Part shown: in pieces, positions 51,901 through 60,004 of the stretch
Layout of the letters: each line of letters begins with the position of its first letter
Numbering within the stretch: the stretch's first letter is position 1
NCBI GenBank assembly: GCA_963716685.1
Contig: CAVQTR010000006.1
Span: forward strand, 372,001-436,000
Length of the DNA stretch: 64,000 bases
Source: JALYXI01 sp963716685
Lineage (GTDB): Bacteria; Acidobacteriota; Terriglobia; Bryobacterales; Bryobacteraceae
Direction of reading: 5' to 3'
The notes under the pieces: generated by a model
Told to the model about the DNA's origin: nothing
What the model saw: the letters and a program-made list of their open reading frames with translations, nothing else
Databases searched by the model: none
Made by a program: the position numbers and the translations under genes

Positions 51901-53393
51901 TCAGCGGCTCGAACACGGTGTCGAATAGCCAATGTACCCTGAACGGTACAGGCACCAGTCTGGTCAATTCGGGGAACACCTCGACTCTGACCGCCTCCCT
52001 GACATTTCTTCCCGCCTTCGCCGGTGCCAAAACGGTTTACCTCTATACCGAGGATTCCGTCTCCAACACCGGGTTTCAGTCACGCGGCACCTTCACCGTC
52101 GCCGTGGCGTCCGCGCCCACGGCAGTATCCGTTAGTCCGAGTTCCGGAGTGGGCTTGAGTCAGACATTCACGGCAACCTATTCCGATGCCGCCGGAGCCG
52201 CTTCTCTCAACCGCCGGCTCTTCCTGATGAACACCTCGCTAAATGGCGCTTCGGCCTGCTTCGTCCAGGCGGATTCGACCGGGATTTATCTGGTGAACGA
52301 CGCTGGTTCGGGTCTTCTGGGTCCAGTCACCGGAAGCAACACCCTCTCCAACACGCAATGCACCTTAAACGGATCGGGGACGGGGCTTGCCAACAACGGA
52401 ACTACTTCGACTTTGACCCTCTCACTGACGTTCAAGCCGGCTTTCTCCGGCTCGAAAAACGTTTACCTGTATGCCGACGATTCCGCCGGCAATAACAGCA
52501 ACTGGCAAACGCTTGGGGCCTGGGCCGTGGGAACCAGCGTGCCGACTACCGTATCGGTCAGCCCCTCAAGCGGCGGTGGCATCACCCAGACCTTTACCGC
52601 GGTTTACTCCGACGCGGCGGGAGCCGGCGTCCTCAATCGGCGGCTCTTCCTGGTGAACACGTCACTGAATGGATCTAATGCGTGTTTTATCCAGGTTGAC
52701 CAAAGCGGCATTTACCTGGTGAATGATAACGATTCCGGTCTCATTGGCCCCATCGCACCCGGAGCTTCCAACGGCAATACGCAATGTACCCTGAACGGCT
52801 CGGGTACAGGCGTCTCCAATTCCGGCGCCAATTCCACGGTGACTTTGAACATCACCTTCAGCAGCTACTTCGTTGGCGCAAAAAATATCTACATGTACGC
52901 GGACGATACCTCTGGAAACAACAGCGGTTTTCAGCTCAAAGGAACGTACAACGTTACCAGTGCCCAATCTGTTCCTACGCCAACCTCGGTCACTCCGAAC
53001 TCTGGATCCGGCGCCAGCCGAACATTCACGGCGGTGTACACCGATCAGGCCAGCAACTCTCTGTTGAACCGCCGTCTGCTGCTGATCAACTCGACACTGA
53101 ACGGTGCGAACGCCTGTTACATCGAAACCGACCAAAACGGAATTTTTCTGGTCAGCGACTCGGGTGCCGTCCTCATGGGACCGCTTACGCAAAACGGCTC
53201 GCAAAGCAACAGTCAATGCACCCTAAGCGGGACCGGAGCGAGCGTTGGGTACAGCACCACCACCACGACCGTTACACTGCCTCTAACTTTCAGTCCGGCA
53301 TTCGGCGGAACCCGCAACATCTACATGTATGCGGATGATACGCAGGGGCACAACAGCGGCTGGCAGCTGATGGGGACAATTACAACCCAGTAG
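48951..53393 (+). CDS. Giant secreted right-handed beta-helix protein with five cysteine-pair repeats
   Basis: 1480 residues. Signal peptide about 1-17 (LASLQGA). Residues about 20-480 form a right-handed parallel beta-helix with many NxI/GI rungs (NLVVSTTG, NGINISTGANYNLIVNNVIQG, NIISGNTINNTYFDGV), as in polysaccharide lyases and adhesins. Three Ig-like strands follow (about 490-770). Residues 771-1480 are five tandem repeats of about 142 residues. No PEP-CTERM, sortase or autotransporter signal is seen. Function is probably surface binding of carbohydrates or cells; no catalytic residues could be identified. Confidence 0.85.
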   Translation: MKTAFLTCFYCLASLQGATITVSNTSQLLTAVANANSGDTVLMSNGTYAIADTGSGIGLNINKAITVKSSNGSSAVTLTANTSYIAIQVNAANVTVDGITISGAQWGVQVTGYSGAVLRNLVVSTTGTGGHSLGLQGSTYSVIELCTANNAYNNGINISTGANYNLIVNNVIQGTQAGDGVAVVTSDRNIISGNTINNTYFDGVTLNGSQYNYVALNKINSPHNGVTVTRDSPPSGRQSIGNYIGNNSMVLNPSNGAGGSDGIWFNYDSNYNMAFGNDATASQENGMAIFNSVGNYVRANVFHQNPQGGIFVWNSNGSSGTTPPAYNSIQQNYLYRHAANGGVTLDTAPNIDISFNYMAGDPANISSPIAGLLIRTGVTNTSFVSNLVRDLRQGEQVDSSATGIALYLNRHLNTPNHYTFAGASVQWDSGSTALGGNYFSDFTTANGNPSNGSTPYTNIIQDQQGDEGLYKDNYPYQSESLGRPYLVSALLPSAGSALPAGSLKTISWASQGCVLVDLSLVGASTSTIASNTADYGYYRWTVPNVTAGSYSVRVDCKDSTGSPVRASSASGQFTITPPDLVLLSPQSSQVLDTGGRMLVSWSKSANVTSPVDVYIRYGNANSFSLLQSAVTADFLNIAVPAANSNQVSVMIVSGAYSDSTDGAFSIRMNSTGTFTSPAASSSSTLLAGSAYSVEWVSPVSTAYVDIDLISGSTTKNIATQLADFGRYLMLVPALTNTGAYLRLTFHSASGTVLNTAQSAAFTLATGTGGPPTADSVSPASGAGAAQTFSAVYSDPSGYGLLNRRLFLINSSLNGASACFVQVDNTGTYLVNDAGSGLTGPLTGSNTLSNSQCTLNGSGTGVGNAGNSSTVTLSLTFKAAFAGAKTVYLYADDTSGNNSSWQSRGTYSITTAPVPSAVSVSPSSGSAGAQTFTAVFSDTAGASALNRRLLLLNSSLNGANACYVQADPSGIYLVNNAGNGLLGPLSGSNTVSNSQCTLNGTGTSLVNSGNTSTLTASLTFLPAFAGAKTVYLYTEDSVSNTGFQSRGTFTVAVASAPTAVSVSPSSGVGLSQTFTATYSDAAGAASLNRRLFLMNTSLNGASACFVQADSTGIYLVNDAGSGLLGPVTGSNTLSNTQCTLNGSGTGLANNGTTSTLTLSLTFKPAFSGSKNVYLYADDSAGNNSNWQTLGAWAVGTSVPTTVSVSPSSGGGITQTFTAVYSDAAGAGVLNRRLFLVNTSLNGSNACFIQVDQSGIYLVNDNDSGLIGPIAPGASNGNTQCTLNGSGTGVSNSGANSTVTLNITFSSYFVGAKNIYMYADDTSGNNSGFQLKGTYNVTSAQSVPTPTSVTPNSGSGASRTFTAVYTDQASNSLLNRRLLLINSTLNGANACYIETDQNGIFLVSDSGAVLMGPLTQNGSQSNSQCTLSGTGASVGYSTTTTTVTLPLTFSPAFGGTRNIYMYADDTQGHNSGWQLMGTITTQ
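51261..53390 (+). repeat. Five tandem 142-residue coding repeats
   Basis: Repeats start at 51261, 51690, 52116, 52542 and 52974 (429, 426, 426 and 432 bases apart). Each begins P-T/S-x-x-SVSP-SSG, has LLNRRLFLINSSLNGASACF with a first conserved Cys, GIYLVNDAGSGLLGPLTGSN, SNSQCTLNGSGTG with a second conserved Cys and a final LYADDTSGNNSGWQ. The two Cys probably form a disulfide per repeat. The domain is recognisable from Bryobacterales and some other soil bacteria. Confidence 0.9.
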
Positions 53394-54182
53394 CTAGCGC
53401 TGAGCCGTCTGTTCCAAGTCTTTACCGGCTCTGCGCGGCAGCGGCTTGAAACCGGAAAACACGATCTGTTCGTTCACTTTTTTGTCGTCTACCAACAGGA
53501 TTCGGGCGCTGCCGTCGATGTTGATCGAGCGGGGAAGCCAAACGTCCTCTGCCACGCGCTGCTGCGTTAGTTCGATGTGCCCGCCTTTGCAGATGCGGGC
53601 CATGATCCAGCCAAACGCCATCGTATCGATGATGTTTGCATCCGCTTTGGTCATCCGCATATCCTCACGATCGATCCAAATCTTGGCCGTAAGCTTGGAG
53701 AACATCCGGCCTTTCACGTCTTTCGCCTGATAATCCGGTTTTGGTACGCACTGGATGACATAATTCGCGCGCCCATCAATCGTCTCGGCCGGAAGCATCG
53801 TGAAAACGAAGGCGTCCGGAACATCGCGAAGGAAATTTGCCTTTTCCCGGAATTTGCGGATTCGCTTCTCGCGCTCGTCCGGGCTTTCGGCTGCCCGCTT
53901 TGCCACAGCGGCATCGTACTTGTCCTGCTGTTTGCGCTCTTCATCTGCGGTTAAAGGATGGCCATCCCTGGCAATCACACGCTCATAGGGCGTGCCGTCG
54001 ATGGGAATCATCTGGGTCACTTCGCTGCCGTCGAGGTTCCTGTCCGTGGTGGTGTAAGTAAATCGAAGAGCGGCCTGTGCGTCGCGCTGGTAGTTTTCAA
54101 TTGCGGCGCGGACCAGATCCCGCGGGCTTTCAGATCCAACGAGGCTGAAGGACCCCGCTAACAGGAGGCAAAGTGTCCTCAT
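53394..54182 (-). CDS. Secreted protein of unknown function (LolA/outer-membrane-sorting-like fold possible)
   Basis: 262 residues. Signal peptide about 1-17. Pattern LVRAAIENYQRDAQAALRFTYTT, then beta strands with DREDMRMTKADANIIDTMAFG and KGGHIELTQQRV, resembling LolA-like carrier folds that recur in Acidobacteria. Lys/Arg/Glu-rich helix about 75-125. No family fixed. Its stop codon touches the stop of the giant protein (53393/53394). Confidence 0.6.
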   Translation of the reverse strand: MRTLCLLLAGSFSLVGSESPRDLVRAAIENYQRDAQAALRFTYTTTDRNLDGSEVTQMIPIDGTPYERVIARDGHPLTADEERKQQDKYDAAVAKRAAESPDEREKRIRKFREKANFLRDVPDAFVFTMLPAETIDGRANYVIQCVPKPDYQAKDVKGRMFSKLTAKIWIDREDMRMTKADANIIDTMAFGWIMARICKGGHIELTQQRVAEDVWLPRSINIDGSARILLVDDKKVNEQIVFSGFKPLPRRAGKDLEQTAQR

Positions 54183-54221
54183 GTTTACAACTAAAGCAAT
54201 GTTGTTGCCAAAATATATGAA

Positions 54222-55499
54222 TCAATTGAAAGCAAGGCTGTGAAACCGGGTGTTCGGCCGCAGAACCGTCTGGTTCCGCTCCGGTCCCGTGGAGATACAG
54301 CCGATCTCGACGCCGGTACAGCGTTCGATGAACGCAATGTAGTCCCGGGCTGCCGCCGGCAACTCTTCGAACCGGGAAATGCCCTCCGTGGAGCTGCGCC
54401 ATCCTGGAAGGAATTCGAACACGGGCTCGATGGATTCCAAACCGGCGATGGTCGCCGGCATCGACTTCAAACCCCGGTATTCGACGCACACCGGAATGCG
54501 GTCCAGTTCGTCCAGCACATCGAGCTTGGTCATAACCAGCGAATCGAACCCATTTACCATGGCGGAATAGCGCAGCAGGGGAACGTCGAACCAGCCGCAT
54601 CGCCGCGGCCGTCCCGTCACAGAGCCGAACTCTTTACCTCGTTCTCGAATCGCATCTCCCGCCGAATCAAGAGATTCCGTTGGGAACGGGCCGCCACCCA
54701 CGCGGGTGATGTAAGCCTTTGAAACGCCCAGCACACCCGAAATGCGCGTCGGCGGAACGCCGGTTCCGGTACACGCGCCTCCAGCAGTTGCGCTGGAAGA
54801 CGTTACGTAAGGATACGTCCCGTGGTCCAGATCCAACATGGTTCCCTGGGCGCCCTCAAAGAGCAACCTGGCGCCTTTGGCAATCGCGTCGCCCAAAAAC
54901 TGCGACGTGTCGCACACCATGGGACGGATTCGCTCGGCATAAGCCTCGTACTCGGCACGAAGCGCGGGGTAGTCTACCGGTTCATAGATGCCGAAGGCTT
55001 CCTCAATCTGCGTCTTTTCCGTGCTCAGGGAATCGAAGAGCGCGCGGAACGTGCCAGTGTCCAGAAGATCGCAGACACGCACGCCTCGCCGGCCAGCCTT
55101 GTCCTCGTAACAGGGCCCGATTCCCCGCGAGGTGGTACCGATCGAAATCCGCTTCTCCATGTTCCGGTGCCACGGGAACAGAACATGCGCCCGGTGGCTG
55201 ATGCGCAACTGATTCTTGACATCCACCCCCGCGCTCTCGAGAGCGTCCGTTTCGGAGAGAAGCGCCCCCGGATCGATCACCAGACCGTTGCCGATCACCG
55301 CCTGCTTGCCGGGATGCAGGATGCCGCTTGGAATCAGCTTCAATACGAATTTCCGATCGCCAATCAGGATGGTGTGGCCGGCGTTGTGCCCCCCCTGATA
55401 ACGCACGACGATGTCGAATCCGCGCGAGAGGAGGTCTACAATCTTGCCCTTCCCTTCGTCTCCCCACTGGGCGCCCAGGATGATGATATTGTTAGACAA
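54222..55499 (-). CDS. purA: Adenylosuccinate synthetase
   Basis: 425 residues from the TTG at 55499, giving MSNNIIILGAQWGDEGKGK, the usual PurA start; the ATG at 55508 adds three residues but overlaps the predicted -10 box TAGAAT (55507-55512), which lies exactly 7 bases before TTG. It links IMP and aspartate with GTP in AMP synthesis. Motifs: WGDEGKGKIVD, GHNAGHTI, GTTSRGIGPCYEDKAGR, EGAQGTMLDLDHGTYPYVTSS and TGRPRRCGWFD. Confidence 0.96.
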   Translation of the reverse strand: MSNNIIILGAQWGDEGKGKIVDLLSRGFDIVVRYQGGHNAGHTILIGDRKFVLKLIPSGILHPGKQAVIGNGLVIDPGALLSETDALESAGVDVKNQLRISHRAHVLFPWHRNMEKRISIGTTSRGIGPCYEDKAGRRGVRVCDLLDTGTFRALFDSLSTEKTQIEEAFGIYEPVDYPALRAEYEAYAERIRPMVCDTSQFLGDAIAKGARLLFEGAQGTMLDLDHGTYPYVTSSSATAGGACTGTGVPPTRISGVLGVSKAYITRVGGGPFPTESLDSAGDAIRERGKEFGSVTGRPRRCGWFDVPLLRYSAMVNGFDSLVMTKLDVLDELDRIPVCVEYRGLKSMPATIAGLESIEPVFEFLPGWRSSTEGISRFEELPAAARDYIAFIERCTGVEIGCISTGPERNQTVLRPNTRFHSLAFN

Positions 55500-55506
55500 A
55501 CTCTTC

Positions 55507-55529
55507 ATTCTAGCGCACTGTGTTACGCT
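55507..55529. promoter_or_regulatory. Divergent -10 boxes of purA and the 55537 gene
   Basis: Minus: TAGAAT at 55512-55507, 7 bases to the purA TTG at 55499. Plus: TACGCT at 55524-55529, 7 bases to the ATG at 55537. The starts are only 37 bases apart, so neither gene has room for a long 5' UTR. Confidence 0.5.
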
Positions 55530-55536
55530 GGCCTTC

Positions 55537-56001
55537 ATGCGGCTTTCGGATGTCTTCCTGAATCTGGGGGAAGACCGGTTTTCACATTTGTTGCGCGGCA
55601 TTTCGATTGGGAAGCTGCGCACATACCAGCTGTTCGAACGGCTGAAATTCCGATTCCACATGGTCAAGCTGAATACGGAAAATCTTCGCAAAGCCGCGCC
55701 GCGCTTTTGGGAACGCCTCGGTACCCACGACGAAGAATTTGCGACGGACTTATCTCAGGCTGTGCTCGTGTCGCACCTCGACCTGATCGTTGCGGTGCTC
55801 GATTTTCTAGGAATTCAGCACGAAGATGGCTTTTTCGTGAAGGATCTGGATCCTGCGCCTTACCTGACGGAAGGCTGGGAGAGCCGCGTGTACTCCCACT
55901 TTCAGGGTCAGTTCCCGGATGCACTTCTGCTTTTCTATATCAACCATCTGGGACTCGAACTGGGCAAGGCCGAAAAGCCGTTTCTCCCCGCGGCGGCTTA
56001 A
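55537..56001 (+). CDS. Conserved hypothetical protein upstream of pheST
   Basis: 154 residues. Predicted mostly helical with alternating charged segments: RLSDVFLNLGEDRFSHLLRG, NTENLRKAAPRFWERLG, DEEFATDLSQAVLVSHLDLI and FPDALLLFYINHLGLEL. I do not recognise a named family; similar proteins next to pheS in Acidobacteria are plausible. Leaderless-type start (TACGCT, 7 bases). Four bases separate its stop from the pheS ATG. Confidence 0.65.
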   Translation: MRLSDVFLNLGEDRFSHLLRGISIGKLRTYQLFERLKFRFHMVKLNTENLRKAAPRFWERLGTHDEEFATDLSQAVLVSHLDLIVAVLDFLGIQHEDGFFVKDLDPAPYLTEGWESRVYSHFQGQFPDALLLFYINHLGLELGKAEKPFLPAAA

Positions 56002-56005
56002 AAGG

Positions 56006-57028
56006 ATGATCGACGCTCGACTGGCGGAGTTGCAGAGCCGCGCGCTGGCCGATATTGCCGCGGCTCCCGACGCCGAAACGCTGGAAGTGATACGCGTGGA
56101 AGTCCTGGGACGCAAGGGTTCGCTCGCGGCGGTCAGCAAAGACATGGGCAAAATCGCGGCGGAAGAGCGCGCACATGTCGGCAAGCTGCTGAATGCGACA
56201 AAGCAGGCGGTGGAAGCGGCGCTGACCCTGCGACAGGAAGAGTTCGCAAGCGCGGCGCTGGCGGCGCGTCTGGAATCGGAGTGGGTCGATTTAACGCTGC
56301 CCGCACCGGGCATTCGGCCCGGCAGTTTGCACCCGGTTACGCAGCTGCAGCAGGAGATTGAGGATCTCTTCCGTTCCCTCGGATTCACTGTCCTCGACGG
56401 GCGCGAAGTGGAAGACGAATACCATAACTTCGACGCGCTCAATATCCCGGCAGATCACCCGGCGCGCGACATGCAGGACACCTTCTGGCTCGAAGGCGGC
56501 AGCCTGCTGCGCACGCATACGTCGCCGGTGCAGGTGCGCGGTATGGAGACGCTGCCACTGCCCTTGCGCATGATCGCTCCCGGCCGCGTTTTTCGAAACG
56601 AAAGCGTGGATGCCTCGCACGAGCACACCTTTTATCAGCTGGAAGGCATGATGATCGATCGTGATATCTCCGTCGCGAACCTGATCTATTTCATGAAGAC
56701 GCTGCTCACATCCGTCTTTCGGCGGGAAGTCACGGTGCGGCTGCGACCAGGGTTCTTTCCGTTCGTCGAGCCGGGTTTCGAACTCGATATCCAATGCCTG
56801 ATCTGCGGCGGTCCGGGCTGCCCGGTTTGTAAACACAGCGGCTGGGTGGAATTGCTGCCGTGCGGACTGGTCAACCCGCGGGTCCTGCGCATGAGCGGCA
56901 TCGATCCGGATGAATGGGGTGGATTCGCATTCGGTCTGGGCCTCACGCGGCTCGTGATGATGCGGTACGGAATCGACGACATTCGTCTGCTGATGGGAGG
57001 CGATCTGCGCTTCCTGCGGCAGTTCTGA
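56006..57028 (+). CDS. pheS: Phenylalanyl-tRNA synthetase alpha subunit
   Basis: 340 residues from the ATG at 56006, normal length. Coiled-coil N-terminus (about 1-95), then class II catalytic core: LHPVTQLQQEIEDLFRSLGF, THTSPVQVRGME (motif 2 region), PGRVFRNESVDASHEHTFYQ, Cys-rich knuckle CLICGGPGCPVCKHSGW and motif 3 GFAFGLGLTRLVMMRYGI. Forms the alpha2beta2 enzyme with PheT; charges tRNA-Phe. Seven bases before pheT. Confidence 0.97.
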   Translation: MIDARLAELQSRALADIAAAPDAETLEVIRVEVLGRKGSLAAVSKDMGKIAAEERAHVGKLLNATKQAVEAALTLRQEEFASAALAARLESEWVDLTLPAPGIRPGSLHPVTQLQQEIEDLFRSLGFTVLDGREVEDEYHNFDALNIPADHPARDMQDTFWLEGGSLLRTHTSPVQVRGMETLPLPLRMIAPGRVFRNESVDASHEHTFYQLEGMMIDRDISVANLIYFMKTLLTSVFRREVTVRLRPGFFPFVEPGFELDIQCLICGGPGCPVCKHSGWVELLPCGLVNPRVLRMSGIDPDEWGGFAFGLGLTRLVMMRYGIDDIRLLMGGDLRFLRQF

Positions 57029-57034
57029 TCGAAC

Positions 57035-59278
57035 ATGAAGTTCTCTTACAACTGGCTGCGGGAGATGGTGAAGGGGCTGGGCTATGGCGCCGGAGCCGCT
57101 CGCGACCTTGATCGTCTGGTTAGTGTGCGGACGGCTGAAAGCGAAGGTGTCGAGGAATATGGCGCTCCCGGATTGTGCCGGGCACGCGTGCTCTCCACCG
57201 AACCGATCCCGGACAGCCATAACGTTAAGGCGTTAGTAGTGACGGACCTCTACGGTGAGAAAACCGTGGTTTGCGGGGCGCCGAATTGCCGGCCCGGCAT
57301 GGAGACGATCTACATCCCGCTAGGCAAAAAAACCATCGCAGGCGTGGAAAGCGACGGCATGCTGGCAAGCGGCGAAGAGGCTGGTGTGAATCGAGACCAC
57401 AGCGGCATCGTCGAGCTTCGCGGGCCCGTGCCCGAGCCGGATTTCATCATCGAGATCGATAACAAGTCGCTGACACACCGGCCGGACTTATGGGGCCATT
57501 ACGGCATGGCTCGGGAAGCCGCCGCCATTGCAGGCGGTCAACTCATTGATCCGGTGGACCTCTCGCTGCTTCCCTCGGGCGAGCCGTTCGTGCGCGTGCA
57601 GGTTGAAGACGCCGAACTTTGTCCGCGCTTCAGTGCGCTCGTCTTTGAGAATGTAAAGGTAGAGCCGTCACCGGCATGGTTGCAGTACCGGCTCAGCGCG
57701 ATCGGCCTCAATCCGATCAGCAACATTGTCGATCTGACGAACTTCATCATGGCGGAACTGGCGCAGCCGATGCACGCTTACGATCGTGCTCTGCTGACCG
57801 GCGAAACACTGGTTGCGCGGCGCGCACAAGAAGGCGAACGCGTGATGGCGCTGAATAAGGAAGAGTACACGCTAACTCCAGAGATGCTCGTGATCTCCGA
57901 CGCTGCGGGCGCGGCAGGAATCGCGGGAGTAATTGGCGGACTGAATACGGCGATCTCCGAATCAACGACCTCGATCGTTCTGGAAGCGGCCAATTTCCAC
58001 GCTTCCAGTGTTCGCCGGACATCCTCGGCGCTGAAGCTTCGCACCGACGCTTCCATGCGATTCGAGAAAGCGCAGGATCCAGAAAATACCGTGCGCGCTC
58101 TGGCTCGGGCCATCGCTTTGATGCGGGAGATTTGCCCGAGCGCGCGTCTGGCGGGCGGACTGGCGGACGTGCGGGCCAAAGCGCCGGAACCTCCTGCCAT
58201 TCCGCTGAATCTGGATTGGCTCGGCCGCAAACTGGGGCGCGTAGTGCCCGCGGCGGAAGTGCGTTTGATTCTCGAGCGGCTCGGATTCGGAGTATCGCCG
58301 GATTTCGCTGTGACGGTTCCTTCCTGGCGCGCAACCAAGGATGTTTCGGTTGCCGATGATCTGGTGGAAGAAGTGGGCCGCATGATCGGCTACGATGCAA
58401 TTCAGCCTCAGCCGCCTGCTGTGCTCTCGATGGTTCCCCCCGATTCTCCCCAACGTCTGTATCACCGGCGCGTGCGCGCCATGGTGGCGGCGCAGGGCTT
58501 CACCGAGGTCTACAACTACTCATTTCTTAGTGACGAACAGGCGGCGCGAATGGGCTTCGACCCGGCAGGTCTGGTGCATGTGCGCAATCCAATCGCAGCG
58601 AACCAAAGCGTCATGCGCCCCTCGCTGCTCCCTGGCATCTACGCCAACGTGGTGGAGAACAAAAAGCACCTGAATTCGTTCCGGCTTTTCGAAATCGGCC
58701 GTGAGATTCACCGGCGCGAAGGAACGCTGCCCGACGAAAAGCCGCATCTGGCGGCGGCCATATCGGGTGAAGAGAACGGGCTATTGGAACTGAAGCGCGT
58801 CGCTGAAATGCTCGCAATGGGAATCCGGGTGCGTCCGGCTGATGCGCGGGTGTTTGAACATCCGCGGCGCACAGCCGAAGTTTTGGCGGGCGGAAAAGTG
58901 GTCGGCCGTCTGTTCGAACTGATCGAAGGGCGTACCGCCATACTGGATCTGGATCTGCAGGCGCTTGAGCCCCACGAACGGCGTGCGGCAAAGTATGTTC
59001 CGCTGCGGCGCTATCCATCCAGCAGCTTCGATCTTTCGGTGCTTGCCCTGCCTCGCGACCTTGTGGGCGACCTGCAGGACCGCATGGCCGGCTTTGCCGG
59101 ACCGCTGCTCGAATCCGTCGAGTACGTTGGGCAATATCAGAAGTCCGACCGCAAGAGCGTGACTTTTCGCTTCACGGTTGGTGCGGCGGACCGCACGCTG
59201 TCCAGCGAAGAGGCGGGCGCGGTACGCCTCGCCATCATTCAGGGGATGCGCGGCGCCGGTTATGAACTGACCGTATAG
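57035..59278 (+). CDS. pheT: Phenylalanyl-tRNA synthetase beta subunit
   Basis: 747 residues, slightly short for PheT (about 790-800). N-terminal OB-fold tRNA-binding domain (about 40-150, VVTDLYGEKTVVCGAPNCRPG), B3/4 editing domain (about 200-370, NIVDLTNFIMAELAQPMHAYD), B5, the catalytic-like core (YHRRVRAMVAAQGFTEVYNYSFL, RNPIAANQSVMRPSLLPG) and a C-terminal FDX-ACB domain (SSFDLSVLALPRDLVGDLQD). Its 3' end overlaps the convergent IscU-like gene by 44 bases. Confidence 0.97.
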   Translation: MKFSYNWLREMVKGLGYGAGAARDLDRLVSVRTAESEGVEEYGAPGLCRARVLSTEPIPDSHNVKALVVTDLYGEKTVVCGAPNCRPGMETIYIPLGKKTIAGVESDGMLASGEEAGVNRDHSGIVELRGPVPEPDFIIEIDNKSLTHRPDLWGHYGMAREAAAIAGGQLIDPVDLSLLPSGEPFVRVQVEDAELCPRFSALVFENVKVEPSPAWLQYRLSAIGLNPISNIVDLTNFIMAELAQPMHAYDRALLTGETLVARRAQEGERVMALNKEEYTLTPEMLVISDAAGAAGIAGVIGGLNTAISESTTSIVLEAANFHASSVRRTSSALKLRTDASMRFEKAQDPENTVRALARAIALMREICPSARLAGGLADVRAKAPEPPAIPLNLDWLGRKLGRVVPAAEVRLILERLGFGVSPDFAVTVPSWRATKDVSVADDLVEEVGRMIGYDAIQPQPPAVLSMVPPDSPQRLYHRRVRAMVAAQGFTEVYNYSFLSDEQAARMGFDPAGLVHVRNPIAANQSVMRPSLLPGIYANVVENKKHLNSFRLFEIGREIHRREGTLPDEKPHLAAAISGEENGLLELKRVAEMLAMGIRVRPADARVFEHPRRTAEVLAGGKVVGRLFELIEGRTAILDLDLQALEPHERRAAKYVPLRRYPSSSFDLSVLALPRDLVGDLQDRMAGFAGPLLESVEYVGQYQKSDRKSVTFRFTVGAADRTLSSEEAGAVRLAIIQGMRGAGYELTV

Positions 59279-59585
59279 CGTCGACACACAGCACTGCGGC
59301 GTGTTTGGATTCGTTGCCCAGTTCGCCCAGCTCGGCTTCTATGGAACCGACGCTCACCTCCGCGCCGGTCAGAATCAATCCTGTGAGAGCACTGCCGGCG
59401 GCAATGCTGGCTGTGCAGCCTCGCGTCTTGTAGCGCGCTGCGACTGGCTGGCCGTTGGCAAACAGCACCGAAAGCCGCAGAATGTCGCCGCAAACCGGGT
59501 TCGAAACTTCTACCGTGATTGCGGGCGGAGGCAGTTCGCCCACATTACGCGGATTCTGGAAGTGATCGATCAGCCGCGGATGCAT
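59235..59585 (-). CDS. IscU/SufU-like iron-sulfur scaffold protein
   Basis: 116 residues. NifU N-terminal fold with the three scaffold cysteines Cys32 (NPVCGD, followed by Asp34), Cys57 (TRGCTAS) and Cys100 (AAVLCVDA). It assembles Fe-S clusters for transfer to apoproteins. Shorter than classic IscU (about 128). GGAG lies 6 bases before the ATG. No cysteine desulfurase is adjacent in the window. Confidence 0.85.
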   Translation of the reverse strand: MHPRLIDHFQNPRNVGELPPPAITVEVSNPVCGDILRLSVLFANGQPVAARYKTRGCTASIAAGSALTGLILTGAEVSVGSIEAELGELGNESKHAAVLCVDAIRSVHNRRRASPE

Positions 59586-59602
59586 CTGTGCTCCAATATG
59601 GC

Positions 59603-60004
59603 ATGCTGACGGTGGTCGCGGCCATTCTCGTGCGGGATGGACGCATCCTGGTCTGTCAGAGACGCGGAGATGCAGCGCATCCGCTCAAATGGGAATTTCC
59701 GGGCGGCAAGGTGGAGCCCGGCGAGGAACTTACCGCGGCCCTGAAACGGGAACTGCGGGAGGAGTTGCAAATCGAAGCCAATATCGGCCGGGAGTTTGCC
59801 CGGTACCCGTTCGCCTACCCGGGAAAAGTCCCCATAGAACTGGTTTTCTTCCTCGTCACGCAGTTTCGCCGAGAAATCACCAACCAGGTCTTTGAAAAGA
59901 TAGACTGGAGCGACCCCGCGAATCTCGTCGATTACGATTTTTTGGAAGGCGACTCAGCGCTGATTCAGCTTATTAGTGAAGTCAAGATCGATCAGATCGA
60001 GTGA
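59603..60004 (+). CDS. Nudix hydrolase (MutT-like)
   Basis: 133 residues from the ATG at 59603. The Nudix box G-x5-E-x7-REUxEExGU is complete in GGKVEPGEELTAALKRELRE plus ELQI. Family members remove oxidised or noncanonical nucleotides; the KWEFPGGK context is like MutT (8-oxo-dGTP). Divergent from the IscU-like gene with 17 bases between starts; the last 51 bases overlap the convergent 59954-60577 gene. Confidence 0.92.
   Translation: MLTVVAAILVRDGRILVCQRRGDAAHPLKWEFPGGKVEPGEELTAALKRELREELQIEANIGREFARYPFAYPGKVPIELVFFLVTQFRREITNQVFEKIDWSDPANLVDYDFLEGDSALIQLISEVKIDQIE

Noticed and set aside
51261..53390. Possible CRISPR-like or mobile repeat array
   Set aside because: The 426-432-bp periodicity is explained by in-frame protein domains.
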